Below, in pieces: positions 8,775 through 17,498 of a stretch of 64,000 nt of DNA. The position numbers and the translations under genes are program-made. Source of the DNA: BACL27 sp964203235 (GTDB lineage: Bacteria > Actinomycetota > Acidimicrobiia > Acidimicrobiales > Ilumatobacteraceae). Each line of letters starts with the position of its first letter. The first letter of the stretch is position 1. The stretch spans positions 1 through 64,000 of the forward strand of contig CAXNLE010000001.1 of NCBI GenBank assembly GCA_964203235.1, read 5' to 3'. The notes under the pieces are model-generated. The model was not told the origin of the DNA. It was given only the letters and a program-made list of their open reading frames with translations, and did no database searches.

Positions 8775-8813
8775 ATTAATAGGTTTCATTAATAGGTTTG
8801 ATCAATAGGTATA
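8775..8813. repeat. Three tandem 13-bp repeats
   Basis: Copies at 8775-8787 (ATTAATAGGTTTC), 8788-8800 (ATTAATAGGTTTG) and 8801-8813 (ATCAATAGGTATA). The first two differ at one base and the third at four. The array covers the 3' end and stop codon (8789-8791) of the ATPase gene on the reverse strand and the spacer to the next ATPase gene. It may be replication slippage; the A/T-rich direct repeats could also bind a protein. Confidence 0.7.
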
Positions 8814-9589
8814 TCATAGAGTTTTAGGACTCGGGGAATAAGATTCGACACCGCCTCGACATAAGTCCCCTGTGGGTCATGAACTAGGGGCGAAACTCGG
8901 GCTCGTTCGGCCTCCAGAATTGCCGGAGACCATGGCACGCTCCCAATAACTGGTACGCCGAGTTTTTTCTCCAACATCTCCAAGTCATCATCGGATTGCA
9001 CCTTGTTGGCAACAATCCGCATGATGCGGGGTCCCCACGAGGCTTTCGTCATCTTCAGCAATTGCTTCGCAGTGATCACGCCCTTGACCGTTGGCTCCAC
9101 CACGATGAGCGCCACATCGGCATACTTGGTCCATCCGTTCATTGCTTGTCGCAGGCCGCCTGATACATCGCCGACGATATTCCAGTCGAGCTGTGGCAAC
9201 TTAGAGACAACCTCGCTCCATGCATGCTGAGGCTTGATGATCGAGATCCACGGCCCTTGCACGTTGCCGAATTGGAAATATCGCACGCCATCATCGGTGG
9301 GGATCGAATACTGCATCAGGAATTCTTCTGGATCGGTGCCCGGCTTGAGAATCCATTTCGGTCCACCCAGTGGTCCTTCAATAACCGTGTCCTCGGGGAT
9401 TGGCATATCGTCGATGTCAAGCCCAAGGGCGTAGGAGAGACCAGGCATCGGGTCGGAGTCGAGGGCTACGACTTTGGCGCCACTACGGGCGAGTAGTTGG
9501 GCGAAGGTGCCGGCAATTGTCGATTTTCCAGCCCCACCTTTACCGACGAAGGCTACGCGAATTTTCGTCTTGGTGGATTTCTCTGCCAT
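8789..9589 (-). CDS. CooC/MinD-type P-loop ATPase lacking the CxC motif
   Basis: A 266-residue ATPase. The Walker motif is FVGKGGAGKSTIAGTFAQLL, with switch I DSDPMPGLSYALG and VIVANKV-like block RIVANKVQSDDDLEML. Unlike its three paralogues in the window it has no Cys pair in the middle. Instead it carries a longer insert around residues 75-120 (GPKWILKPGTDPEEFLMQYS). It heads a leftward operon with the 8020-8748 ATPase, and is divergent from hypF with only about 45 bases between. It may pair with the CxC ATPase as a heteromeric maturation factor; the exact role is unknown. Confidence 0.8.
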   Translation of the reverse strand: MAEKSTKTKIRVAFVGKGGAGKSTIAGTFAQLLARSGAKVVALDSDPMPGLSYALGLDIDDMPIPEDTVIEGPLGGPKWILKPGTDPEEFLMQYSIPTDDGVRYFQFGNVQGPWISIIKPQHAWSEVVSKLPQLDWNIVGDVSGGLRQAMNGWTKYADVALIVVEPTVKGVITAKQLLKMTKASWGPRIMRIVANKVQSDDDLEMLEKKLGVPVIGSVPWSPAILEAERARVSPLVHDPQGTYVEAVSNLIPRVLKLYDIPIDQTY

Positions 9590-9669
9590 CGCACGGTCCT
9601 CGCTATGACTGATGACTCATATACTACCTATCTCTGATACAACGTCGACGCCTCCGAGTCAACGGCATC

Positions 9670-11919
9670 GTGCAGGGTGTCGGATTCCGCCCTTTTGTGT
9701 ACGGTCTGGCGAGCGAATTGAACATTAGCGGTGCTGTCGGGAACGACTCCCTTGGCGTCTGGTGCGAGGTGCAAGGGAGCATCGAGGAAATTGATGATTT
9801 TCTAAAGCGGTTGCGAACCGACGCACCGCCGCTCGCCGATGTTCAGTCGGTTGAAATCTCTTACCTCGATCCTATTACCGAGGAAGGATTTCGAATCGTC
9901 AAAAGCCAAGTCGGTGGGAGGTCGCTCACGTCGATGCCAATTGATGCCTCGATCTGCGTGGCATGTCTGGCTGAAGTAGATGATCCGTCGAATCGTCGAT
10001 ACGGCTATGCGTTCACATGTTGTACCAATTGTGGCCCACGCTACACAGTGGTCGAACACCTGCCATACGATCGTGATCGAACATCAATGCACAAGTTTCC
10101 CCTGTGCCCGCTTTGTCAAAAAGAATACGACACGCCGACCGACCGTCGTTTTCATGCTCAAGCAATCTGTTGTCCGCAGTGTGGTCCTCAGCTCGACTTG
10201 TGCGACGGTAATGGGATGAGAATCCACGGCGATCAGATTACTATGGCGGCTTCAGCGCTCCGAGACGGGCAAATCCTTGCCATCAAAGGACTTGGAGGCT
10301 TCCAGCTTTTGGTTCGTGCCGATTGCGACTCTGCAGTGGATCGCTTGCGAAAACGTAAACATCGTGACGATAAGCCGTTCGCTGTCTTGTGTTCTGACGT
10401 GCAAATGGCTCTAACCCTTGGCGCGCTCAACGACATCGAAGTACGTGCTCTCACGAGTCCTTCTACGCCAGTTGTTCTGGTGGCCCGCGTAGAGCGCACC
10501 CAATTAGCAGATGGTGTTGCGCCAGGATCGTCATTAATTGGTCTGCTGATGCCGACGACCGCATTGCATCATCTCATCTCTCGGGCCAGCGGGGTGCCAC
10601 TCGTATGCACAAGTGGAAACTTCTCTGATGACCCAATCATTATTGACGACGATCAACAACTACTCCGTGACATTGCCGACTTGTCCCTCACGCATAATCG
10701 TGACATTGTCCGCCGTGCAGACGATTCGGTTGGACGAGTAATGGACGGTCGCTTCACCCTGATGCGTCGAGCCCGTGGTTTTGCACCGCGACCTCTGTGG
10801 CTTGATGGCGACGGTCCCTCTGTGCTCGGTGTGGGTGGCCAACTCAAAAATACGGTGTGTCTCGTAACGGGACGTCAGGCGTTCACATCGGTTCACATCG
10901 GCGATCTTGAGACAATCGAGTCGCACTATGCATTCGAATCGGCAGTTAAGGATGCGCTCATGCTCCACGATCATTCACCAGAACTAGTGGTGTGCGACAT
11001 GCACCCTGAGTATCGCTCGACGATGTTTGCCCGCAGTCAAGAAATTGCTCCATTCATGGCAGTACAACATCACCACGCCCATGTCGCGGCGTGTCGGGCG
11101 GAGAATCATTGTCAGGATCCTGTACTCGGTATCGCCTTCGACGGTTTCGGTTGGGGCGTTGACGGTACTGCATGGGGTGGTGAATTCCTTCTCGTCGACG
11201 ACGTGTCCTTCGTCCGAGTTGGCCATCTGGCCACTATGTCGATGCCGGGTGGAGTCAGGGCGATCAAGGAGCCATGGCGAATGGCAGTGGCACTTCTTAC
11301 TCATGCCTTCAACGGCGCGCCGCCCACAAACCTCGACGTCATTGCGCGTCATGTCGATGATTGGCGTAACGTCGCTGCAATCGCGAATGCGAACTCGACG
11401 TTGCGGACGTCTGCTGTTGGTAGGTTGCTCGAAGGTCTTGCTTCGATCGTGATCGGCCTTGATTACAATTCTTTTGAAGGACAGGTGGCGATGAGATTTG
11501 AGCAGGTCGCGACCGCCGACGATGAACCATATGAATTCGACCTTATTGAAATCGATGGAATCGTGAAGATTGATCCCGCCGGAGTTATTCGACGAGTGGT
11601 GGAAGACCTTGGCCTTGGAGTTCAGCCAGGTGTCATCTCGACCCGAGTTCACATTGCTCTTGCGGGTTTGAACCTTGACGTAGCGCGACGCGTGCGCGAG
11701 ATCCACGGCATCACCGTGGTGGCATTAACCGGCGGAGTTTTCCAGAATAAGTTACTTTTAGAATCCACCGCTACGCGGTTGCGCGATGCCGGATTTACAG
11801 TCCTTCGACACGGTCAAGTACCCGCAAACGATGGGGGAATCAGCCTTGGTCAGGCAATCATCGGTCGCAATCGTCTTCGCGCTGACACGCCACTTGATGG
11901 GGGTATACAGTGGGAGTGA
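9670..11919 (+). CDS. hypF: Carbamoyltransferase HypF
   Basis: HypF makes the thiocarboxamide on HypE that becomes the cyanide ligands of the NiFe active site. Domains in order: acylphosphatase-like (QGVGFRPFVYGLA), two zinc-finger units (CVACLAEVDDPSNRRYGY through CCTNCGPRYT and CPLC/CCPQCGP, residues 96-175), a YrdC-like domain (ILAIKGLGGFQLL, KRKHRDDKPFAVL) and a Kae1-like carbamoyltransferase domain (HHHAHVAACRAENH, GIAFDGFGWGVDG, LTGGVFQN). At 749 residues it has the usual length. The GTG at 9670 is the first ordinary start, but the family's first strand (RRRLRVNGI) is encoded in frame just upstream with no ATG, GTG or TTG before it, so the true N-terminus is unresolved (see findings). 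Confidence 0.95.
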   Translation: MQGVGFRPFVYGLASELNISGAVGNDSLGVWCEVQGSIEEIDDFLKRLRTDAPPLADVQSVEISYLDPITEEGFRIVKSQVGGRSLTSMPIDASICVACLAEVDDPSNRRYGYAFTCCTNCGPRYTVVEHLPYDRDRTSMHKFPLCPLCQKEYDTPTDRRFHAQAICCPQCGPQLDLCDGNGMRIHGDQITMAASALRDGQILAIKGLGGFQLLVRADCDSAVDRLRKRKHRDDKPFAVLCSDVQMALTLGALNDIEVRALTSPSTPVVLVARVERTQLADGVAPGSSLIGLLMPTTALHHLISRASGVPLVCTSGNFSDDPIIIDDDQQLLRDIADLSLTHNRDIVRRADDSVGRVMDGRFTLMRRARGFAPRPLWLDGDGPSVLGVGGQLKNTVCLVTGRQAFTSVHIGDLETIESHYAFESAVKDALMLHDHSPELVVCDMHPEYRSTMFARSQEIAPFMAVQHHHAHVAACRAENHCQDPVLGIAFDGFGWGVDGTAWGGEFLLVDDVSFVRVGHLATMSMPGGVRAIKEPWRMAVALLTHAFNGAPPTNLDVIARHVDDWRNVAAIANANSTLRTSAVGRLLEGLASIVIGLDYNSFEGQVAMRFEQVATADDEPYEFDLIEIDGIVKIDPAGVIRRVVEDLGLGVQPGVISTRVHIALAGLNLDVARRVREIHGITVVALTGGVFQNKLLLESTATRLRDAGFTVLRHGQVPANDGGISLGQAIIGRNRLRADTPLDGGIQWE

Positions 11920-11976
11920 CAATATCCACGCAGCACAAATTGCTTGGCAGGTAGTTTTGTTTCTAAGGGGGTCCGT

Positions 11977-12744
11977 GTGAAAATCGGTGTCGTAGGAAAA
12001 GGTGGAGTCGGCAAGACGTCGGTCAGTTCGCTGCTGAGTCGAGTATTGGTAGAGCGTGGTCGTCGAGTCATCGCAGTTGATACCGACTCCAACCCCAACC
12101 TCGGGTTGTCGCTCGGTTTGACTCACGACGAAACCGAGTCTCAGAAGGCAATTCCCCGTTCGATCATCGTTGGAAATCGCGGCGACCTGACCATCGAAGA
12201 ATTGGTCGGTGACTACGCCGTGGACACTCCAGAAGGGGTGACGCTTCTCTCGGCTCTTCGGGTGACCGAGGCCGGAGCCGGATGTACGTGTGGTGGTCAT
12301 GCAACCGTACGTAGTTTGCTCGGCGAGACGATGGATGCGATCGCCGACGACACCGTCGTCGACATGGAAGCCGGTATCGAACACCTCAGTCGCTCAGGTG
12401 GCACCCTTGCACATGTGGATGTTCTCGTCCTCGTCTTTGAACCATCGCGCAAAGCGGTGATCACTGCCCAGCGCACCATCCAACTCGCCCGCGAGCTCGG
12501 CATTTCCAAGTGGATCGGCGTGGCGAACAAGGTAGGTCCTGACGAGCGCGAGTGTGTCGAATCGCTTTGCTGCGAATACGACGTGCCGCTCGCCATTGTC
12601 ATTCCGTGGGACGAGACCATTGGTGTTGCCGATCGTGCTGGACGTCCCGTGAAAACAACTGAGGCACCAGAGGTATGGAACGCAGTGCGAGCCCTCGCTG
12701 ATCTCATCGCGCATCAGGGTTCATTTGTCAGCACATCGGTCTGA
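11977..12744 (+). CDS. CooC/MinD-type P-loop ATPase with CTC motif
   Basis: A 255-residue ATPase from the GTG at 11977, chosen because AAGGGGG lies just upstream. It begins VKIGVVGKGGVGKTSVSSLL, with switch I DTDSNPNLGLSLGL, CxC in AGCTCGGHATVRSLL near residue 105 and VANKVGPDERE. It resembles the 8020-8748 product most (same GKGGVGKTSVS start and NPNLGLSLG block). It follows hypF by 57 bases on the same strand and is convergent with hypE. CooC-type ATPases load nickel into CO dehydrogenase; a comparable role for this hydrogenase is inference. Confidence 0.85.
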   Translation: MKIGVVGKGGVGKTSVSSLLSRVLVERGRRVIAVDTDSNPNLGLSLGLTHDETESQKAIPRSIIVGNRGDLTIEELVGDYAVDTPEGVTLLSALRVTEAGAGCTCGGHATVRSLLGETMDAIADDTVVDMEAGIEHLSRSGGTLAHVDVLVLVFEPSRKAVITAQRTIQLARELGISKWIGVANKVGPDERECVESLCCEYDVPLAIVIPWDETIGVADRAGRPVKTTEAPEVWNAVRALADLIAHQGSFVSTSV

Positions 12745-12752
12745 CGGGCTGG

Positions 12753-13859
12753 TCAGCAGATTCGCGGAAGCGGGTCGCCGACGAGCATGTCAACAATGCG
12801 CGTACCACCGAACAATGTCTCGAGTACTACGAGACCGGGGTGTTGGTCGGTAATCTCGCCGATTACACGAGCCCCTCGCGAGACTTCGACACTTTTCAGT
12901 GCGGCGAGTGCAATGTCTTCGTGCTCGGGTGCGACGACTGCAATGAACTTGCCTTCATTGGCCACATAGAGCGGGTCGAGTCCGAGTAATTCGCACGTGC
13001 CATTGACCGCCGGCAGTATGGGCAAACTCTGTTCGTAAAGTCTGACGCCTACCTCGGCGCACATTGCCAATTCATTCATCGTCGACGCGACACCACCTCG
13101 CGTCGGGTCACGCATCCACCGCACACTGGCACCGCTGTTTAGCAATGCCTCGGTGGCGATGTGCACGGGTGCAGTGTCGGAAGGAATTTCGGCTTGCAAC
13201 TCAATGTCTCCGCGGGCTATCAGCACCGCGATGCCGTGGTCACCGATCGACCCCGAAACGATGACCTTGTCACCCGGACGAACATTAGCGTAGGCAAGGT
13301 CACGTCCATCCGGTAAGACGCCCACTCCAGTTGTCGTGACATAGATGCCGTCGGCGGCACCCTTACCCACGACTTTGGTATCACCCGTCACGATCTCTAT
13401 ACCGGCGATCATTGCGGCGCGGGCAATATCAGCCACCACGTCGCGGAAGTCGTCGATGTGGAAACCCTCTTCGACCACGAAGGCGACACTCATCCAGCGC
13501 GGTGTGGCACCCATTACTGCAAGGTCGTTTACGGTGCCATTGACTGCAAGATCGCCGATTGATCCGCCGTTGAATCTGCGCGGTGTAACTACGAATGAGT
13601 CAGTTGTCAGTACCACTCGTGACTCATCGCCTACGTCGAGTATGGCACCGTCGTTGGCTTTCTTCAACTCAGCGGAACCAAACCCGGGTAGGATCACGGC
13701 TTGCAGTAATGACTGCGAGGCTTTGCCACCTGCGCCGTGTGCCGAAGTGATAAAGTCGTCCGCTAGTCGATGAGGGCGCCGTCGCCACTCTTCAATGCGG
13801 GTGAGCACTGCTTTGCGCCCGTCGCTTTCGGGTGGCGTGTCGTGATCTTGGTTGTTCAT
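12753..13859 (-). CDS. hypE: Hydrogenase maturation protein HypE (dehydratase)
   Basis: A 368-residue HypE. It carries the PurM-like N-terminal block (SAHGAGGKASQSLL, TTDSFVVTPRRFNGGSIGDL), the VMGATPRWMSVAFVVEEGF segment, GDTKVVGKG, DPTRGGVASTMNELA, and the invariant C-terminal PRIC. The last Cys receives the carbamoyl group from HypF and is dehydrated to thiocyanate. The ATG at 13859 (10 bases after the hypD stop) fits the family start better than the upstream in-frame extension, which would overlap hypD. It is the last gene of the leftward hyp operon. Confidence 0.95.
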   Translation of the reverse strand: MNNQDHDTPPESDGRKAVLTRIEEWRRRPHRLADDFITSAHGAGGKASQSLLQAVILPGFGSAELKKANDGAILDVGDESRVVLTTDSFVVTPRRFNGGSIGDLAVNGTVNDLAVMGATPRWMSVAFVVEEGFHIDDFRDVVADIARAAMIAGIEIVTGDTKVVGKGAADGIYVTTTGVGVLPDGRDLAYANVRPGDKVIVSGSIGDHGIAVLIARGDIELQAEIPSDTAPVHIATEALLNSGASVRWMRDPTRGGVASTMNELAMCAEVGVRLYEQSLPILPAVNGTCELLGLDPLYVANEGKFIAVVAPEHEDIALAALKSVEVSRGARVIGEITDQHPGLVVLETLFGGTRIVDMLVGDPLPRIC

Positions 13860-13869
13860 CACATCGCAA

Positions 13870-14997
13870 CTACACCACTTTAACGGGTATGCGACCTCGC
13901 TGGCTGTAGCGACCGTAGTTGTAGTACGCGGCGCATGCGCCTTCTGACGACACCATGCAAGTTCCAATCGGTGTCTCGGGTGTACATGCGGTGCCGAAAA
14001 CTTTGCACTCCCACGGACGAATTGCGCCCTTCAGCACTTCACCGCACTGACATGCTTTCGGATCGGCAATGCGAACTCCGGGTACTGGATACCGGAGTTC
14101 GGCATCAAAATCGGCAAAGTCATCGCGCAATTGGAGGGCACTGTGGCTAATGAATCCAAGGCCACGCCATTCGAAGTGGGGTCGCAACGTAAACACTTTG
14201 TCGATCAGATTGAGTGCAACTGGGTTGCCGTTGTCGCGCACAACTCGGCGATATTGGTTCTCGACCTCACAGCGTCCTTCATCGAGTTGCCGGAGCAGTC
14301 GAAACACTGACTCAAGGATGTCGAGTGGTTCGAAACCGGCGGTGACGATCGGAAGATGGTACTGATCAACGACGAATTGGTATGGATAGTTGCCGATCAC
14401 GGTGCCGACGTGTCCCGGCCCGAGGAAGCCATCGAGTTGGAGATCTGGGGAGTCGAGGATCGACTTGATAGCCGGAATAATCGTGACATGATTGCACATC
14501 ACGCTGAAGTTTTTCATCCCTCTCTCACGGGCGTTCAACAATGTTACGGCCGTAGACGGTGCAGTTGTTTCGAACCCCACCGCGAGAAACACGACGTTGC
14601 GGTCGGGGTTCTTTGAGGCGATGGCGAGAGCATCGATTGGCGAATAGACCACTCGGATATCGGCACCCTCTGCCCGTGCATCAAGCAAAGTGGATTTACC
14701 GCCTGGCACACGCAACATGTCGCCGAAGCAACAAAATATGATGTCGGGCTGCATCGCGATATGAATGGCATCATCCACGCGACCCATTGGGATTACGCAC
14801 ACTGGGCAACCCGGACCGTGTACGAGTTCGATCGACTCGGGCAAGAGGTCTCCGAGGCCGTGGCGGTAGATGGCGTGGGTATGGCCTCCGCAGATCTCCA
14901 TGAACTTACGATGAGGCTGGGTGGCGGCGAGCCGTTCGATTTCGCTGAGGATTTTCTTGGCGGCGACTGGGTCGCGAAATTCATCAATGTATTTCAT
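13870..14997 (-). CDS. hypD: Hydrogenase maturation protein HypD
   Basis: A 375-residue [4Fe-4S] scaffold protein on which, with HypC, the Fe(CN)2CO group is assembled. Diagnostic motifs: FMEICGGHTHAIYRHGL, HGPGCPVCVIPMGRVD, GFETTAPSTA, and the C-terminal cluster-binding Cys block (KACQCGEVLKG, WECKVFGTACTPETPIGTC, SSEGACAAYYNYGR). The length is normal. Its ATG overlaps the stop of the preceding SIS-domain gene. Confidence 0.97.
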   Translation of the reverse strand: MKYIDEFRDPVAAKKILSEIERLAATQPHRKFMEICGGHTHAIYRHGLGDLLPESIELVHGPGCPVCVIPMGRVDDAIHIAMQPDIIFCCFGDMLRVPGGKSTLLDARAEGADIRVVYSPIDALAIASKNPDRNVVFLAVGFETTAPSTAVTLLNARERGMKNFSVMCNHVTIIPAIKSILDSPDLQLDGFLGPGHVGTVIGNYPYQFVVDQYHLPIVTAGFEPLDILESVFRLLRQLDEGRCEVENQYRRVVRDNGNPVALNLIDKVFTLRPHFEWRGLGFISHSALQLRDDFADFDAELRYPVPGVRIADPKACQCGEVLKGAIRPWECKVFGTACTPETPIGTCMVSSEGACAAYYNYGRYSQRGRIPVKVV

Positions 14998-16067
14998 TAG
15001 GACCTGCGCTTTTCCACCGCGTCACAGATGGCGTCAATCAGCACGCCCTGTGCTTCCTGGATGCGGTGTACGCTGTCGGAATCCACCACGAACATGTGGT
15101 CCACCAAACCAGAATCGACGAACTGCCCGCCGCCGTAGCCAGCAAAACCGACGGTTTGGAGTCCCTTCTCTTTTGCCACTTCGAGACCGTTAATCAGATT
15201 CTTCGATGCACCACTAGTGGAGAATGCAATGAGCACGTCGCACTCTGTCGCGATTCCGCCGATCATACGCGCGAAGATGCGTTCGGCACCAACATCGTTG
15301 GCCAGTGCGGAAAGCGTTGCATAATTCGTAGAAAGACACACCGAACGAATTCCGACATAACCAAGCAGGCGCGCGAGACGTGCTGCGTCGCACGAGCTGC
15401 CTCCGTTTCCGATGGTATAGATAGTGCCCGGAGCAGACGTTGCAATGATGAGTTCGGCGACCTGGTTCACGCGCTCCCAATGCGTTGACATGGTGTGGGC
15501 CGCGAGGTCCGTCATTTGCGCTTGTTTTATCGCCGTCGATGAGGCAATTGCTTTCGCGACATCGGCATTAACCAGTCGGTTGTCGTCCGCTGGATGTCGT
15601 GCAGTCAGGAACGGATACAAAATTTTACTCGCCATGTCAGTTTGCCCGGTGCGGGCCGACGATGCGTATTCCAAACAAAGATGCACCGTCTCCCACAAAA
15701 TATGGTAACGCTGAACGAGGATCGATTCATTGGCCACCACTTCGAACACGCGTGCGTCCGACGGCAGGTAGGACATCATCGCTTCGAGTTCAACCGTCGA
15801 TGTCGTGATCAGCAACACCGCATCGTGAGGACCGAGGAGGTTGGAGAGAGAAGTGACATCACATGCGATTGCCGGAAGAGATGGTTTTCCTACGATCACC
15901 GGGTGAATGAATTCGACGGCTACATGTTGAGCATGGTCGTCTCGACCTGATGCGGACACTAGGAGTCTTCCGCCCGCACGAAAGACGTTAGCAAGCGATA
16001 ACGCAACTTCGGCGAACGACTCGTCGAATTCGACGCGGTGCGCACGGTGGGTTGTGATCACGCTCAT
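14997..16067 (-). CDS. Double SIS-domain protein (phosphoheptose isomerase-like), hydrogenase-linked
   Basis: A 356-residue protein with two SIS-like halves. The C-terminal half (about 195-356) is a clear GmhA-type sugar-isomerase domain: TIYTIGNGGSSCDAARLARL, LSALANDVGAERIF, IAFSTSGASKNLI. The N-terminal half (about 15-150) has the same outline (GRLLVSASGRDDHAQHVAVE, LLITTSTVELEAMM) but is diverged. It sits between hypC and hypD and overlaps both (start by 4 bases with hypC, stop by 1 base with hypD), so it is surely co-translated with the maturation genes. Its substrate is unknown; lipopolysaccharide heptose synthesis is unlikely here. Confidence 0.8.
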   Translation of the reverse strand: MSVITTHRAHRVEFDESFAEVALSLANVFRAGGRLLVSASGRDDHAQHVAVEFIHPVIVGKPSLPAIACDVTSLSNLLGPHDAVLLITTSTVELEAMMSYLPSDARVFEVVANESILVQRYHILWETVHLCLEYASSARTGQTDMASKILYPFLTARHPADDNRLVNADVAKAIASSTAIKQAQMTDLAAHTMSTHWERVNQVAELIIATSAPGTIYTIGNGGSSCDAARLARLLGYVGIRSVCLSTNYATLSALANDVGAERIFARMIGGIATECDVLIAFSTSGASKNLINGLEVAKEKGLQTVGFAGYGGGQFVDSGLVDHMFVVDSDSVHRIQEAQGVLIDAICDAVEKRRS

Positions 16068-16339
16068 GGTGACTCTATGCGCAGTGAATTGATTTCTTCT
16101 TCATAAACCGATCCGAGCATGCGGATGAACTCGAGGGAACGCTCCGCTTCTTCCGCATCGATGCGACTCAACGCGAAACCCACGTGTAGAAGCACCCACT
16201 CTCCTTCTTTCACGGGATCGTTGGGATCGAACAAGAGCGAAATATTTACGTCGCGTCGTACCCCTTCGACGTCAACGACTGCCGAATGGGATTCAGGCGA
16301 TCCAAGAGTGACGATTCTGGCGGGTATGGCGACACACAT
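16064..16339 (-). CDS. hypC: Hydrogenase maturation chaperone HypC
   Basis: A 91-residue protein that begins MCVAIPARIV. The Cys directly after the initiator Met is the iron-binding residue that HypC uses with HypD. It continues with the OB-like barrel (GVRRDVNISLLFDPNDPVKE) and VHVGFALSRI-like block LLHVGFALSRIDAEEAER. It overlaps the SIS gene by four bases, and its start abuts the CooC-like gene stop. Normal length. Confidence 0.95.
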   Translation of the reverse strand: MCVAIPARIVTLGSPESHSAVVDVEGVRRDVNISLLFDPNDPVKEGEWVLLHVGFALSRIDAEEAERSLEFIRMLGSVYEEEINSLRIESP

Positions 16340-17109
16340 CAGTGAGATCCCTTCGTTCGGGTGAATATTGCCAGCAAGTCGTTAACAATTAATTCTACTG
16401 CCTTGACTGCGGGAGAGTTAGGTGCAAAGTCGAGAAGTGATTTGCGTTGGGCGTCGGCATCAAGTGCGTTCGTATCCCAAGGAATGTGACCGATGAGTTC
16501 GAAACCGTTCCGTTCGCAGAACTCCTTCACCGCAAGCAGATCCCCTTCTTGGCGGATCTTGTTCGCCACCACGACGATGCGACCGATTGATGATTCGGCA
16601 GCGAGGCGGGCTTGCAAACGCACCGCTTCGAGTGAGCGGAAATACGGCTCGGCGATGAGCACGAGAACGTCCGCATGACGAGCGGTTCCGCGACTGAGGT
16701 GTTCGGGTGAAGCCTCAAGGTCGAGAATCGTGCACATATTCGGTTGATCGGCCAAGTCGGCCACGACCGCGCTTACGGTTGCGTGGGCCGAGCACAGGCA
16801 ACCTTCATCGGCATGTTCGGGACGCCCCATTCGAAGGAGGAGGACGCCGTCAGGAGCCAAAACTGAATGTTGCTCCAGCACATGATGAACAGACTCGTTG
16901 AGTCGCGGTCCATCAAGTTTCCGGCTGACGAGGGAGATTGGCAAACTAGAGTAATGCGCGTCCGGAATTCCGAGTGCGGCATCGAGGTTGGGATTTGAGT
17001 CGGCGTCAATTGCCACCACGTTGATGCCGACTCGCGCAATGAGACGTGATGTAATCGCCGTAAAGGTTGTTTTTCCGGCCCCACCTTTTCCGGCGATCGC
17101 GAGTTTCAT
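16339..17109 (-). CDS. CooC/MinD-type P-loop ATPase with CLC motif
   Basis: A 256-residue ATPase. It begins MKLAIAGKGGAGKTTFTAIT and has switch I DADSNPNLDAALGI, CxC in DEGCLCSAHATVSAVV near residue 127, LDLEASPEHLSRG and VVANKIRQEGD. This is the CooC-like copy embedded in the hyp operon itself, immediately before hypC, so it is the best candidate for a metal-insertion ATPase of the hydrogenase. Known CooC uses its CxC at the dimer interface to bind nickel; whether these paralogues do is not shown by the sequence. Confidence 0.87.
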   Translation of the reverse strand: MKLAIAGKGGAGKTTFTAITSRLIARVGINVVAIDADSNPNLDAALGIPDAHYSSLPISLVSRKLDGPRLNESVHHVLEQHSVLAPDGVLLLRMGRPEHADEGCLCSAHATVSAVVADLADQPNMCTILDLEASPEHLSRGTARHADVLVLIAEPYFRSLEAVRLQARLAAESSIGRIVVVANKIRQEGDLLAVKEFCERNGFELIGHIPWDTNALDADAQRKSLLDFAPNSPAVKAVELIVNDLLAIFTRTKGSH

Positions 17110-17146
17110 TTGATTATGTTCAAGTGTCGAAACGAACGAAGTAGAT

Positions 17147-17497
17147 TCACTTCACGAGTGTGGGCGAGTTAAGTGCGCATGACACCATTTCGGCAACATC
17201 TTCAAGTTCTTTCACGGCGTCTTGCGCAGCAGCGACTCCCGCGTCAGTCAGTTGATAGATACGACGCTTAGGTCCACTAGGGGACTCTTCCCAGCGAGAG
17301 ACGATGAGCCCACGGCGTTCCATTGATTGCAATTTACGATATACCGTGGCGAGATCGATGGGCATGTTCAGCCCTCGCAAGTACTCCGTGAGTTCGTAAC
17401 CGTGGGATTCACCCCGTTCCAATCCGATCAACAGAAACGACTGCTGGAACTGACGGGGCATGTCGGGTGTGGGACGGTCGTTACGGTCGATGGTCAT
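17147..17497 (-). CDS. PadR family transcriptional regulator
   Basis: A 116-residue PadR-type winged-helix protein: FLLIGLERGESHGYELTEYL, then the recognition segment MPIDLATVYRKLQSMERRGL and the wing SPSGPKRRIYQLTDAG. The ATG at 17497 is one base after the stop of the Cys-rich gene (TGAGATG), implying translational coupling; the longer open frame would overlap that gene. It is encoded inside the hydrogenase accessory operon, so it may autoregulate from the 18684-18819 promoter region. Confidence 0.88.
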   Translation of the reverse strand: MTIDRNDRPTPDMPRQFQQSFLLIGLERGESHGYELTEYLRGLNMPIDLATVYRKLQSMERRGLIVSRWEESPSGPKRRIYQLTDAGVAAAQDAVKELEDVAEMVSCALNSPTLVK

Positions 17498-17498
17498 C

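Noticed and set aside
10984..11706. A 240-codon reverse open frame inside hypF
   Set aside because: Entirely antisense to conserved HypF motifs; composition is not protein-like and no family is recognised.
16064..17497. A hidden HypA or HypB
   Set aside because: None of the genes here has the HypB GTPase motifs (GTG-type NKxD with His-rich tail) or the HypA MHE start with two CxxC pairs; they are CooC-like, HypC and PadR.
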